Positions 33,966 to 42,724 are shown, counted from the first letter of the stretch. The stretch: 64,000 nt of DNA from Lentzea aerocolonigenes (GCF_000974445.1 NZ_BBOJ01000002.1:479848-543847); one strand, 5' to 3'. Program-made: numbers and translations. The notes: generated from the letters alone by a model not told the origin.

Positions 33966-34741
33966 TGCTGACCGTGACCTCGGTGAGGCCGCTGACCCCG
34001 CGCATGGTGCGCCTGACGTTCAGCGGGGACGGGTTGTCCGGCGTGGGCACGTGGCCGGACCAGCAGCTGAAGCTGTTGTTCCCCAAGCCCGGCTGCTCGG
34101 CGCACGTGTCGGACTCCCCCGACGTCGGCACCTGGTACCAGGCGTACATGGACATGCCCGAGGACGAACGGCCGTGGATGCGCAGCTTCACCGTCCGGTC
34201 GCTGGCCGACGGCGTGCTGACCGTCGACTTCGTGCTGCACGGCGACGGCGGCCCGGCCTCGCGCTGGGCCGCGTCCGCGCGGGTCGGTGACGTCATCGGC
34301 CGGTTCGGCCCGTCACCGGAGTACGCCCGGCCGCTCGGCGCCGCGGACCTGCTGCTGTTCGCGGGCGACGAGACGGCGTTGCCCGCGATCGCCTCACTGC
34401 TGGAACTGCTGCCCGGTGAGCAGCGCTTCCTCGCGTTCGTCGAGGTGGCGGACCCGGCGGAGGAGCAGGACGTCCCCGGTGTCCGCTGGGTGCACCGCAG
34501 TGCAGGCGAGGACCTGGTCTCGGTGGTGTCGGCGGTCGAGGTCCCGTCGTCGGTGTGGGTGTGGCTCGGCGGCGAGGCGTCGGCGGTGCGAGCGCTGCGC
34601 AGGCACTTCGTCGGGCTGGGAGTGTCCAAGAAGGACATCGAGTTCGCCGGCTACTGGCGGCGGGCGCTGACCCAGGACGACGCCCCCACGCCTGACGATC
34701 TCGCCGAGGCGCAGGAGCGGATCGCCTCGCTCAGCGACTGA
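33962..34741 (+). CDS. Siderophore-interacting protein (SIP) family flavin reductase
   Basis: GTG overlapping the UvrA-like stop (GTGA); 259 residues. Features: an N-terminal FAD-binding barrel (WMRSFTVRSL is the R-x-F-T flavin motif), a NAD(P)H-binding SIP domain (LLLFAGDETALPAIASLLELL) and the terminal GYWRRAL typical of the family. Classical SIPs reduce ferric siderophores in the cytoplasm. Here the fused expression with a UvrA-like ATPase suggests reduction or detoxification of a redox-active drug as an alternative. It converges with the GH79-like gene (11-bp overlap). Confidence 0.9.
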   Translation: MMLTVTSVRPLTPRMVRLTFSGDGLSGVGTWPDQQLKLLFPKPGCSAHVSDSPDVGTWYQAYMDMPEDERPWMRSFTVRSLADGVLTVDFVLHGDGGPASRWAASARVGDVIGRFGPSPEYARPLGAADLLLFAGDETALPAIASLLELLPGEQRFLAFVEVADPAEEQDVPGVRWVHRSAGEDLVSVVSAVEVPSSVWVWLGGEASAVRALRRHFVGLGVSKKDIEFAGYWRRALTQDDAPTPDDLAEAQERIASLSD

Positions 34742-36059
34742 CCACCAGCACCGCGCTTCCGGCCGGCACGTCGACCCTGGTCGTCGTGCCGGTCACCTCC
34801 ACGTTCTTGGGCCGCGGCGTGAACTTCCCGTTCTCGTCGACCTCGGAACCCGCGAGGGTGATCTCCTTGGAGTCCAGCTTCGGCGCGGTCAGCACGTAGA
34901 CCCGTGCGTGCCGGGCCTTGGCGGGCAAGGTGATCGTCGCGGTCACCGCGCCCGCGCTCTTGTTGTTGACGAACGCGTTGTTGCCGATTCCCCACGCCGT
35001 GACCGCGTCCGCCCCGGCGACGCTCGCCGCGTGGTAGGCACCGGGTCCGGCCAGTTTCCACAACAGCTCACCGTAGTAAACCGCCTGCACACCAACGGGA
35101 TTGAGCCCGTCGTAGCGGATCGGCGAGTAGTGCAGCGGGAACTGCGTGGAGGTGCCGCCGTGGAAGTTGATGCCCGCACCCTGCCGCGCCGCGACACCCG
35201 ACAGGTAGTCGAGCGACCACAGCGCCGCCGCCTGCACGTTGCTGACGCCGTCCGCGCCACCGTGGAAGTAGTTGTTCGCCTCGGTGACGCGCCACTGCGG
35301 TATCCCGTTGGCGGACCAGGCCTTCTGCATCGCGGCCGAGATGGTGGGCAGCCTGCCGGAGGAGCTCGACGCCAGCATCTTCGTGATGTCGGCTTCGGTG
35401 TTCTTCGCGATGTAGACGTGCGTGGACAGGATGTTCACTCCCCTGTCCTTCTGCGTGCGGGCGAAGTCCTCCGCCCACGAGCTGCTGTTGGCCTGGCCGG
35501 GACCGTCGAACCGCGCGCCGGGCACCCTCGCCCTGATGGCGTCGGCGAACTTCGTGAACAGCGCCTCGTACTCCGGCCACGTCTTGACGTAGACGTTCGG
35601 CTCGTTGCCGATCTCGAACGCCACCAGGTCGCCGCCGAGCGTCCTCGCCGCCACCTCTGCTTCGTCGGCGGCCTTCTCCGGCGTGTTGGTCTTGAGGTTG
35701 ATGCCGTAGACGACCTTCCAGCCCGTGGCCTTCGCGAACAGCGCGAGCTCGCGGACGTCCGCCGGGGTGACCTCCTCCGCCCTGCCGCCGGGGCCGTCCG
35801 GGTTCCAGGTGGTCATGTCCACCAGGTTGCCGCCGATCCGCAACAGGCTCGGGCCGAGCAGGCGGAAGAGGCGAACCAGGCCTGCGTTGCGGGCGTTGAA
35901 CATCCGCGCGCCGACCCGGTCCTTCTCGTAGCTGAAGCCGGCGAAGTCCCTGCCGACCCGGCTCACGCTCGCCGAATCCACTCTCACACTGATCTCCGGC
36001 GCCGCGTGCGCGGGTGCCGCGCTCAGCACGATCAACAGGGCTGCCACGACCGCTCGCAT
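34731..36059 (-). CDS. Secreted GH79-like glycosidase (heparanase/beta-glucuronidase clan)
   Basis: ATG at 36059 behind GAGGA starts a signal peptide (MRAVVAALLIVLSAAPAHA); 442 residues. The clan GH-A barrel shows LLRIGGNLVD, the acid/base glutamate in FEIGNEPNVY (E153) and the probable nucleophile E260 in WRVTEANNYF. A C-terminal beta-sandwich ends the protein (ATITLPAKARHARVYVLTAP), as in GH79. A retaining exo-glycosidase releasing glucuronic acid from arabinogalactan or glycosaminoglycan-like glycans is the likely role. Family assignment by motif, so GH30/GH39-like enzymes remain alternatives. Confidence 0.8.
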   Translation of the reverse strand: MRAVVAALLIVLSAAPAHAAPEISVRVDSASVSRVGRDFAGFSYEKDRVGARMFNARNAGLVRLFRLLGPSLLRIGGNLVDMTTWNPDGPGGRAEEVTPADVRELALFAKATGWKVVYGINLKTNTPEKAADEAEVAARTLGGDLVAFEIGNEPNVYVKTWPEYEALFTKFADAIRARVPGARFDGPGQANSSSWAEDFARTQKDRGVNILSTHVYIAKNTEADITKMLASSSSGRLPTISAAMQKAWSANGIPQWRVTEANNYFHGGADGVSNVQAAALWSLDYLSGVAARQGAGINFHGGTSTQFPLHYSPIRYDGLNPVGVQAVYYGELLWKLAGPGAYHAASVAGADAVTAWGIGNNAFVNNKSAGAVTATITLPAKARHARVYVLTAPKLDSKEITLAGSEVDENGKFTPRPKNVEVTGTTTRVDVPAGSAVLVVSR

Positions 36060-36099
36060 CAGGAGTCCTCTCGTCCTCAGGCGGCGGCCCGCTCCCACT

Positions 36100-37077
36100 T
36101 TAGATCGGATGTTTGCGGAATTCGAGCAGACTGCGCCCAGTGGTCACCTCAGTTACTGATTCGAGGGCCAATCCGTGTGCTGAGGCCAGTTCCGTGAAGT
36201 CTTCGAGCAGCCGGTCGCGCCCGCCGAAGTGCACGAGCATGGTCAGGTCGAACCAGGTTCCACCACCCACACCTCCGAGGGATTCGATGACGAGCAGCCG
36301 TCCGTGCTCGGGCATCGCCTCGACGCAGCGGGCGAGGATCCGGTGGGCCTGCTCGTCGTCCCAGTCGTGGAGGACGTCGAACAGCAGGTAGGCGTCACCA
36401 CCGGTGGGCAGCGGGCCGAAGAAACTGCCCCCGGTCACCTCGGCGCGATCACCGAGCAGCTCCCGTGCGCCCGCGGCGGTCTCCTCGAGGTCGACCAGGT
36501 GGCCGCGCATCCCGGGGTGCGCGGTGAGGATCGCGGCGAGCAGCGTGCCGTGACCACCGCCGACGTCGACGAGCGTGCCGAAGCGCGACCAGTCGAAGTT
36601 GGCCACGACCTGCGGGATCCAGTCGCGCATCCGGTCGGTCATCTGCCGGTCGAACGCCTCGCGCAGGTGCGGTTGTTCGGCGAGGTCGGTCCAGAAGTCC
36701 TGGCCGTGACGCAGCGGGTAGGCGGCTTCACCGGTGCGGACGCTGTGGATCAGGTCGATGAACGCCAGGTCGGCGCGTCCGGCGGCGGTGTCGTGGTGCA
36801 GCAGGTTGTTCAGCCCGTTGCCGGCGTCCGTGCAGAGCAGTGCGCCGAACTCCGTGGTGCGGTGGCCGGTCGCGGTGCGTTCGACGACACCGAGCGTGGT
36901 CAGGTGGTTGAGCAGGAGGCCGAGAGCCGTCGGGTCGACGCCGAGTTCTGCCGCCAGGTCTGTGGTCGCGGCGTTCTCGCGGAGGCGGTCGGGCAGGCCG
37001 AGGGTGACCGCGACCCGCAGCGTCATCGGGGTGACCAGGTCTGCCAGGTCGCGGAGCTTCCGCACGTCGTTTCCCAC
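36100..37077 (-). CDS. SAM-dependent O-methyltransferase (secondary-metabolite type)
   Basis: GTG at 37077 gives 325 residues beginning MGNDVRKLRDLADLVTPMTLRVAVTLGL. An ATG at 37131 would add 18 residues but would abut the start of the divergent alditol oxidase. An N-terminal winged-helix dimerisation domain (TTDLAAELGVDPTALGLLLNHLTTLGVVE) is followed by the SAM-binding motif LVDVGGGHGTLLAAIL and the LFDVLHDWDDEQA motif with the catalytic histidine region. This is the plant-like O-methyltransferase fold used on polyketide or aromatic hydroxyls. No biosynthetic cluster is nearby, so the substrate is unknown. Confidence 0.88.
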   Translation of the reverse strand: MGNDVRKLRDLADLVTPMTLRVAVTLGLPDRLRENAATTDLAAELGVDPTALGLLLNHLTTLGVVERTATGHRTTEFGALLCTDAGNGLNNLLHHDTAAGRADLAFIDLIHSVRTGEAAYPLRHGQDFWTDLAEQPHLREAFDRQMTDRMRDWIPQVVANFDWSRFGTLVDVGGGHGTLLAAILTAHPGMRGHLVDLEETAAGARELLGDRAEVTGGSFFGPLPTGGDAYLLFDVLHDWDDEQAHRILARCVEAMPEHGRLLVIESLGGVGGGTWFDLTMLVHFGGRDRLLEDFTELASAHGLALESVTEVTTGRSLLEFRKHPI

Positions 37078-37119
37078 GAAGATCCACCCTGCCACCGCCC
37101 GCAACCCGTTTTGGACGCT

Positions 37120-37125
37120 TACCGT
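37120..37125 (+). promoter_or_regulatory. -10 element of the alditol oxidase gene
   Basis: TACCGT ends 6 nt before the ATG at 37132, the spacing of actinobacterial leaderless promoters. No ribosome binding site is present. Confidence 0.4.
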
Positions 37126-37131
37126 GTGCAT

Positions 37132-38331
37132 ATGAGGACCAACTGGGCGGGCAACGTCACGTTCACCGCGGCGCAGGTAGTCGAACCGACGTCGGCCGAT
37201 GAACTGCGGGCGACCGTGCGCGGCTCGTCCGCCGTGCACGTGGTCGGCTCCGGGCACTCGTTCAGCCCGATCGCCGACACGGCGGGCACGCTCGTGTCCC
37301 TGTCGGCCATGCCCCAGGTCTTCGAGGTCGACGGTGCCACGGTGCGGGTCAGCGCCGGCACGACCCTGGCGACACTCGCCGTGCTGCTGGAGTCCTCGGG
37401 CCTCGCGCTGCACACGTTGCCGTCCCTGCCGCACATCACGATCGCGGGCGCGATCGCCACCGCCACCCACGGCTCGGGCAGCCGCTCCCTCGCCGGCGCG
37501 GTCCGGTCCGTCGAGGTGATGCGCGGCGACGGCTCGGTCGTCGAACTGTCCTCCGCGGGCGCCGCCGTGTCGCTGGGCGGCCTGGGCGTGGTCACCACGG
37601 TGACGCTGGACGTCGTGCCGTCGTTCCAGGTGGAGCAGACCGTCTACGAGGACGTCGCCTGGACCACGCTGCTGACCTCGCTGGAGCAGATCTTCGACGG
37701 CGCGTACAGCGTGAGCGCGTTCGTCGACTGGCAGGGCGGCGCGACCCTCTGGGTGAAGCACCGCGTCGGCGATCCGGCCTTCGCCTTCCCCGGCCAGGCG
37801 GCCTCGGGCCCGCGCCACCCGGTCGTCGGCCAGCCACCGGTGCACTGCACCCAGCAGGGAGGCGTGCCCGGCCCGTGGCACGAGCGCCTCCCCCACTTCC
37901 GCGCCGAGTTCACCCCGTCCGTGGGAGAGGAGCTGCAGACCGAGTACTTCGTCCCCCGCACCCGCGCGGTGACGGCGTTGCGGGCCCTGGCGGAGATGTC
38001 CACGGTGATCTCGCCGCTCGTCCAGGCCTGCGAGATCCGCACGATCTCCGCCGAGCCGCAGTGGCTCAGCCCGGCCCACGACCGCGAGAGCCTGGCGATC
38101 CACTTCACCTGGGTGCCGAACACCCCGGCCGTGCTGGCCCTGCTGCCACGCCTGGAGGAGGCCATCGCGCCGCGTCCGCACTGGGGCAAGCTCTTCACCG
38201 TGCCACCGACGTTGCTGGCGGCGCGCTACCCGCAGTGGGACTCGTTCCGGGCGCTGCTGCGGGAGCACGACCCGAAGGGCGTGTTCCGCAACGACTTCCT
38301 GGCGCGGTTCTTCGGGTCGACCGGGACCTGA
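37132..38331 (+). CDS. Alditol oxidase-like FAD oxidoreductase
   Basis: ATG at 37132, shared with the opposite strand in a CATATG; 399 residues. NWAGNVTFTA near the N-terminus and VVGSGHSFSPIADT are the hallmarks of Streptomyces AldO-type oxidases, where the histidine of GHSF carries covalent FAD. The FAD-binding PP-loop is continued by THGSGSRSLAGAV. The C-terminal ALO domain ends in DPKGVFRNDFLARFF. The predicted reaction is oxidation of alditols (xylitol, sorbitol) to aldoses with formation of hydrogen peroxide, in the cytoplasm. It is divergent from the methyltransferase and probably leaderless. Confidence 0.85.
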   Translation: MRTNWAGNVTFTAAQVVEPTSADELRATVRGSSAVHVVGSGHSFSPIADTAGTLVSLSAMPQVFEVDGATVRVSAGTTLATLAVLLESSGLALHTLPSLPHITIAGAIATATHGSGSRSLAGAVRSVEVMRGDGSVVELSSAGAAVSLGGLGVVTTVTLDVVPSFQVEQTVYEDVAWTTLLTSLEQIFDGAYSVSAFVDWQGGATLWVKHRVGDPAFAFPGQAASGPRHPVVGQPPVHCTQQGGVPGPWHERLPHFRAEFTPSVGEELQTEYFVPRTRAVTALRALAEMSTVISPLVQACEIRTISAEPQWLSPAHDRESLAIHFTWVPNTPAVLALLPRLEEAIAPRPHWGKLFTVPPTLLAARYPQWDSFRALLREHDPKGVFRNDFLARFFGSTGT

Positions 38332-38333
38332 TC

Positions 38334-39368
38334 TCAGTCGACGAAGATGCCGCAGCCGCCACCGTCGTCGCCGTCGAAGCCGACGCCGCCACCGGAGCTG
38401 CCGCTGGAACTGCTGTGCGACTCCTCCGGGAACCCGAGGATGCCGGCGCCCACCATGCCCAACCCCCAGAAGCCGTAGAGCAGCCCTGTCAGCAGGCGGA
38501 CGAAGATGTTGGTGATGGGCTCACCGGCACCGTTCACCCAGACGACGTCGCCGGTCACGGTCAGCGCCGCCATGATCGTCAGGCCGGCACCGCACACGAA
38601 CGCGACCACGCGGCCTGCTGCCTTCTGGAGGCGCCGGGGTTTCTGGACAGGCGGTGCGGGTGGCGCAGGCGGTGTGTTGATCACATGAGTGCCGTCGGGG
38701 ACGGCGACCGAGTTGGCCAGGGCCAGGGCGCGCGTCCTCTCAGACCAGCGCGTGGAGGAGTCGAAGCGGGCGCCACCGAACACCTCGAGGTCCAGCCGCC
38801 CGGCAGGCATGGGGAGCAGCGCGTCGGTGAAGTCCGCGCCGCGCAGGTCGGCGGAGGTGAGGTTCGCCTTCCAGAGATCTGCTCGGACGAGGCTCGCGCC
38901 GACCAGACTGGCCTCGCGCAGCCAGCAGGAGGTGAGCACGGCGCCGGTGAGGTCGGCCGCGTCGAGAAGTGCGCGCGCGAAGCTACCGCCGTCGACGTTG
39001 ATGCCGGACAGGTCGGCACCGGTGAGGTCGGCACGGCCGAAGTCGGTCATGTCGAACTGCCCACGCCGTCCGAGATCGAGCCCGGAGAGGTTCGCGCCGC
39101 GGAGATTCGCTCCGTTGAAGTCGGGGCATCCGAGCCGAGCCCCGCGAAGATCGGCTCCGGACAGATCGGCGCTGCAGAGTCCCGCGCCAAAACCGTCACC
39201 CCGGTTGCCGACTGGCTCGAGGTTCGCGTCGTGGAGGTCCGCGCCGTGCAGGTTTGTGCCGTGCAGGTCGTCGAAGGAAGGAAAGGTGACTCCGCGAAGG
39301 TCGGCGCCGGGCACGAGCCGTCCGCGGAAGTCGTCAGCCTCCATCGATCGATTGTGGCGCTGACTCAC
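38334..39368 (-). CDS. Pentapeptide-repeat protein with C-terminal membrane segment
   Basis: GTG at 39368 (ATG at 39344 is an alternative); 344 residues. Residues 20-205 are A(D/N)LxG-type pentapeptide repeats (ADLSGADLRGARL, ANLRGANLSGLDL, ADLTGADLSG, ADLWKANLTSADLRGADF) that form a right-handed quadrilateral beta-helix. A proline-rich hinge (NTPPAPPAPPVQKP) leads to two hydrophobic segments (GRVVAFVCGAGLTIMAALTV and LLTGLLYGFWGLGMVGAGILG) and a Ser/Gly/Asp-rich tail. A membrane-anchored scaffold is likely. It starts 1 nt after the SRPBCC stop, so it is in the ArsR operon. Function unknown. Confidence 0.85.
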   Translation of the reverse strand: MSQRHNRSMEADDFRGRLVPGADLRGVTFPSFDDLHGTNLHGADLHDANLEPVGNRGDGFGAGLCSADLSGADLRGARLGCPDFNGANLRGANLSGLDLGRRGQFDMTDFGRADLTGADLSGINVDGGSFARALLDAADLTGAVLTSCWLREASLVGASLVRADLWKANLTSADLRGADFTDALLPMPAGRLDLEVFGGARFDSSTRWSERTRALALANSVAVPDGTHVINTPPAPPAPPVQKPRRLQKAAGRVVAFVCGAGLTIMAALTVTGDVVWVNGAGEPITNIFVRLLTGLLYGFWGLGMVGAGILGFPEESHSSSSGSSGGGVGFDGDDGGGCGIFVD

Positions 39369-39369
39369 C

Positions 39370-39936
39370 TCACGACGCGCCGCCCTTCTGGCGCAACACC
39401 TCCAGCTCGTCGTCCGACACCCCGTAGGTCGTCGCGACGGACACCTTCGGCGAGGTGATCAACAGCCCCGGCCCCCACTCCTCCACCACGACCCCGCGCT
39501 GATGAGCTGACTCGAAGAACGGCTTCCCCGAGATCCCCAACGACACCTCGTGAGGCCAGAACAACGTGCGGCGAGCCCGTCCGGGCTGGTACTCGTGCGC
39601 GAACTTCAGCTGGTGAAGGAAGGTGATCCAGCCTTCGGTGATGTCGTCGTAGTACTCGTCCCACTCCGGCAACGTGCCCTTGGGCGCACGCGTGAGCACC
39701 ACCCGCGTGCCTTCCGGGACCGGGGTCAGCGTGAACGTGTCGTGCCCGTGGATGGACAGCGCGTGCGCGCCCGTCTCCTCCGCGTCGGTGAAGAACGTGC
39801 CGTCGATCTCCTGCTCCAGGCCGTCGTACTCCCAGCCGTGCCAGTGCAGAATCTTCTGCTTGTCGCGGAACGACTCCCACACCTCGTCGACCGGCGCGGC
39901 CACGGTGATCTCGATTCTGACGCCCTCATCGCTCAT
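39370..39936 (-). CDS. SRPBCC (Aha1/START-like) protein
   Basis: ATG at 39936 overlaps the ArsR stop by 11 bp; 188 residues. The N-terminus EITVAAPVDEVWESFRDKQKILHWHGWE and the TRVVLTRAP and EGWITFLHQLKFAHEY stretches fit the SRPBCC ligand-binding fold. Such proteins paired with an ArsR regulator are common in actinobacteria and are presumed to bind or modify small hydrophobic molecules. It forms an operon with ArsR (upstream) and the pentapeptide protein (downstream). Ligand unknown. Confidence 0.88.
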   Translation of the reverse strand: MSDEGVRIEITVAAPVDEVWESFRDKQKILHWHGWEYDGLEQEIDGTFFTDAEETGAHALSIHGHDTFTLTPVPEGTRVVLTRAPKGTLPEWDEYYDDITEGWITFLHQLKFAHEYQPGRARRTLFWPHEVSLGISGKPFFESAHQRGVVVEEWGPGLLITSPKVSVATTYGVSDDELEVLRQKGGAS

Positions 39937-40435
39937 CGGACACTCCTGGATGGCCCAAGGCGACCACCCGGTACGGGCGGCCGGAGTCGGTGTCGTACTT
40001 CAACGCGATCTGCCGCACCGCTTCGGCGAGGTCGCTCGTGAACTCGTGGACGTCACCCGGCGCGCCGAAGCGGACCGCCGTCTCGACCGTGAAGGTGAGC
40101 AAGCGTTTTCCCGCAGCCGCGGCGGCGCCGGACATCCGTTCCACCTCACGCGCGGTGTCCGCGGCCACCGACACCAGGTGCGTCGCGGCGAACTGGTCCT
40201 GGACGTCCGCGGCGATCTCACGGCCCGGCCGGGCGCGCAGCACGCGTTCGACGCAGCCGCGCCGTTGCCGCTCCTCGACCAGCTCGACGAGTCCTGCCTG
40301 TTCCAGCGCCCGGACGTGGTAGTTCACCCGTTGCCGCGGCAGGTCGAGGGCCGCCGCCAGCTGGGTCGCCGACGCGGGCGACTTCAGCAGCTCCAGCAGC
40401 GAGCGGCGCAACGGCGACAGCTCCACGCCCAGCAC
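39926..40435 (-). CDS. ArsR-family winged-helix regulator
   Basis: GTG at 40435 gives 169 residues beginning MLGVELSPLRRSLLELL; a TTG at 40450 lies inside the operator palindrome and is less likely. The wHTH is residues 8-60 (PASATQLAAALDLPRQRVNYHVRALEQAGLVELVEERQRRGCVERVL). The C-terminal half (VSVAADTAREVERMSGAAAAA) is helical and may dimerise. The palindrome at 40444-40463 covers its own promoter, so autorepression is expected; the target operon includes the SRPBCC and pentapeptide genes. The ligand is unknown; no metal-binding CxC is seen. Confidence 0.85.
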   Translation of the reverse strand: MLGVELSPLRRSLLELLKSPASATQLAAALDLPRQRVNYHVRALEQAGLVELVEERQRRGCVERVLRARPGREIAADVQDQFAATHLVSVAADTAREVERMSGAAAAAGKRLLTFTVETAVRFGAPGDVHEFTSDLAEAVRQIALKYDTDSGRPYRVVALGHPGVSDER

Positions 40436-40443
40436 GGTCCCAT

Positions 40444-40463
40444 TTGACAAATTGATTTGTCAA
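40444..40463. promoter_or_regulatory. ArsR-type operator palindrome
   Basis: TTGACAAAT-TG-ATTTGTCAA is a perfect 9-bp inverted repeat just upstream of the ArsR start. It stands out as AT-rich in this GC-rich window and contains TTGACA in both orientations, so it overlaps potential -35 elements of both the ArsR operon and the divergent ricin/beta-helix gene. Confidence 0.75.
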
Positions 40464-40532
40464 TACCGGAACACGACCGGAAACAGTTAGGTTCGTTGAC
40501 GGTTGCAACAAACCGCCCCCACCCTGTGAGCC

Positions 40533-42665
40533 GTGAGAATCCCCCTGCTGGTGGCAGCGTTGGCGGCAGCAGCGGTCGTTCCTGTGTGGACGGTCGCGGC
40601 GCAGGCCGACGTGGTGCCCGGAACCGCTTATCAGGTGACGAACGTCGGCAGCGGAAAGTGCGTGGAGTCGCTTGGATCGGCGAACGGCGCACAACTCCGC
40701 CAACAAGGGTGCACTGGGCAGAAGTGGACCTTCACGCCCACGAGCGACGGCTACTACACGGTCGGTGAAGGCGCGGTCTGGGACGTCTCGAACGTGTCGG
40801 CCGCGGACAACGCGCTGATCCACATGTGGCAGAACTTCAACGCGAACAACCAGCAGTGGCGCCCGGAACAGGTGGGCACCGACACCTACCGGTTCGTGAG
40901 CAGGCACAGCGGCAAGTGCCTCGACGTGCCCGGCGCGACCACCAACGACGTCCAGCTGGTCCAGTACACCTGCAACGGGACCAACGCCCAGGCGTTCAGG
41001 CTCACGACCTCCTCGCCGCCCGACCCGACGCAGCCGGACTTCGGCCCGAACGTGCTGATCTTCGACCCGTCGATGCCCGCGAGCACCATCCAGTCGCGGC
41101 TCAACGACGTCTTCCGGCAGCAGGAAGAGGGTCAGTACGACGCACGCCGGTTCGCGATCTTCTTCAAGCCCGGCAACTACAACGTCGACGTAAACATCGG
41201 CTTCGTCACCCAGGTGCTCGGGCTCGGCCTGAACCCCGACCAGGTGAACATCAACGGCCAGGTGCACGTCGAGGCCGACTGGTTCCAGGGCAACGCGACG
41301 CACAACTTCTGGCGCGGCGCGGAGAACCTCGCGATCCGGCCGCCGGGCGGCACCAACACGTGGGCCGTCTCGCAGGCCTCCGCGATGCGCCGCACCCACG
41401 TCTACGGCAACATGCAGCTCGACGACAACGGCTGGTCCAGCGGTGGTTTCCTGGCCGACTCCGTGGTCACCGGTCAGGTGCGGTCGGGCAGCCAGCAGCA
41501 GTGGCTGTCGCGCAACACCGAGTGGGGCTCGTGGACCGGCGAGAACTGGAACATGGTCTTCGTCGGTGCCCGCAACGCCCCGCAGACCTCGTTCCCCGAG
41601 CCGCCGTACACGAACGTCGCGCAAACCCCTGTCGTGCGTGAGAAGCCGTTCCTGAACATCGACACCGCCGGCAACTACAACGTGTTCGTCCCGGCCCTGC
41701 GCTCCAACTCCAGTGGCACGACGTGGGCCGGCGGCAACCAGCAGGGCACGAACATCCCATTGTCGAACTTCTTCATCGCCAAGCCGGGCACTTCGGCCGC
41801 GACGATGAACCAGCAGCTCGCGGCCGGCAAGCACCTGCTGCTCACGCCGGGCATCCACCAGGTGAGCGAGCCCATCCGGGTCACGCGCCCCGACACCGTG
41901 GTGATGGGCCTCGGACTGGCGACCGTCATGCCCACCAACGGCAACATGGCGCTCGACGTGGCCGATGTGGACGGTGTGAAGGTCGCGGGCCTGCTGCTCG
42001 ACGCGGCCCCGACGAACTCACCGCTGCTGATGCAGATCGGCGCACCCGGCAGCTCCGCACGCCACCAGGCCAACCCGACGTCGGTGCACGACCTGTACGT
42101 GCGCATCGGCGGTTCAGCCGTCGGACGTGCCACGACCTCGTTGGTGGTCAACTCCTCCGACGTGATCGGCGACCACCTCTGGCTGTGGCGTGCCGACCAC
42201 CGCGACGGCGTCGGATGGGACCTCAACAAGGCCGACACGGGACTCATCGTCAACGGCAGCAACGTGACGATGTACGGCTTGTTCGTCGAGCACTACCAGA
42301 AGTACCAGACCATCTGGAACGGCCAGGGCGGCCGGACATACTTCTACCAGAACGAAATGCCGTACGAGGTGCCCAACCAGGCAGCGTGGATGAACGGCTC
42401 GACGCGCGGCTACGCGGCGTACAAGGTCTCCAACAACGTCACGACGCACGAGGCGTGGGGCCTGGGCAGCTACATCTTCGCCAACGCCAACCCGAGCGTG
42501 GTGGCGGACCGGGCGTTCGAGGTGCCTCAGACGCCGGGGGTGAAGTTCCACAGCATGGTGACGATCTCGTTGGGCGGCAAGGGCACCATCGAGCACATCA
42601 TCAACAACTCGGGTGGAAGGGTGACTGCCGGGTCGACAGAGGCCTACCTGGCGAATTACCCGTGA
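40533..42665 (+). CDS. Secreted ricin-lectin (CBM13) plus parallel beta-helix protein
   Basis: GTG at 40533 begins a signal peptide (MRIPLLVAALAAAAVVPVWTVAAQA); 710 residues. Residues 28-160 are a ricin-type lectin domain with GKCVES and GKCLDV loops and QxW-like motifs (GQKWTF, NQQWRP). Residues 170-710 form a repetitive right-handed beta-helix (NVLIFDPSMPASTIQSRLNDVF, FFKPGNYNVDVNIGF, VVMGLGLATVMPTNG, VTMYGLFVEHYQKYQTIW). This family is often mislabelled adenylyl cyclase or coagulation factor 5/8. The fold suggests a polysaccharide lyase or hydrolase, but no catalytic residues can be assigned. Confidence 0.8.
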   Translation: MRIPLLVAALAAAAVVPVWTVAAQADVVPGTAYQVTNVGSGKCVESLGSANGAQLRQQGCTGQKWTFTPTSDGYYTVGEGAVWDVSNVSAADNALIHMWQNFNANNQQWRPEQVGTDTYRFVSRHSGKCLDVPGATTNDVQLVQYTCNGTNAQAFRLTTSSPPDPTQPDFGPNVLIFDPSMPASTIQSRLNDVFRQQEEGQYDARRFAIFFKPGNYNVDVNIGFVTQVLGLGLNPDQVNINGQVHVEADWFQGNATHNFWRGAENLAIRPPGGTNTWAVSQASAMRRTHVYGNMQLDDNGWSSGGFLADSVVTGQVRSGSQQQWLSRNTEWGSWTGENWNMVFVGARNAPQTSFPEPPYTNVAQTPVVREKPFLNIDTAGNYNVFVPALRSNSSGTTWAGGNQQGTNIPLSNFFIAKPGTSAATMNQQLAAGKHLLLTPGIHQVSEPIRVTRPDTVVMGLGLATVMPTNGNMALDVADVDGVKVAGLLLDAAPTNSPLLMQIGAPGSSARHQANPTSVHDLYVRIGGSAVGRATTSLVVNSSDVIGDHLWLWRADHRDGVGWDLNKADTGLIVNGSNVTMYGLFVEHYQKYQTIWNGQGGRTYFYQNEMPYEVPNQAAWMNGSTRGYAAYKVSNNVTTHEAWGLGSYIFANANPSVVADRAFEVPQTPGVKFHSMVTISLGGKGTIEHIINNSGGRVTAGSTEAYLANYP

Positions 42666-42724
42666 TGTTCCGCTGAGCGGTTACGACCGCGCATCCCCGT
42701 GCTCCGGTCCGCATAGACTGGAGC

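Noticed and set aside
25144..37077. Possible biosynthetic gene cluster around the SARP regulator and O-methyltransferase
   Set aside because: No PKS, NRPS, terpene synthase, RiPP or other core gene is present, and the genes are separated by unrelated families.
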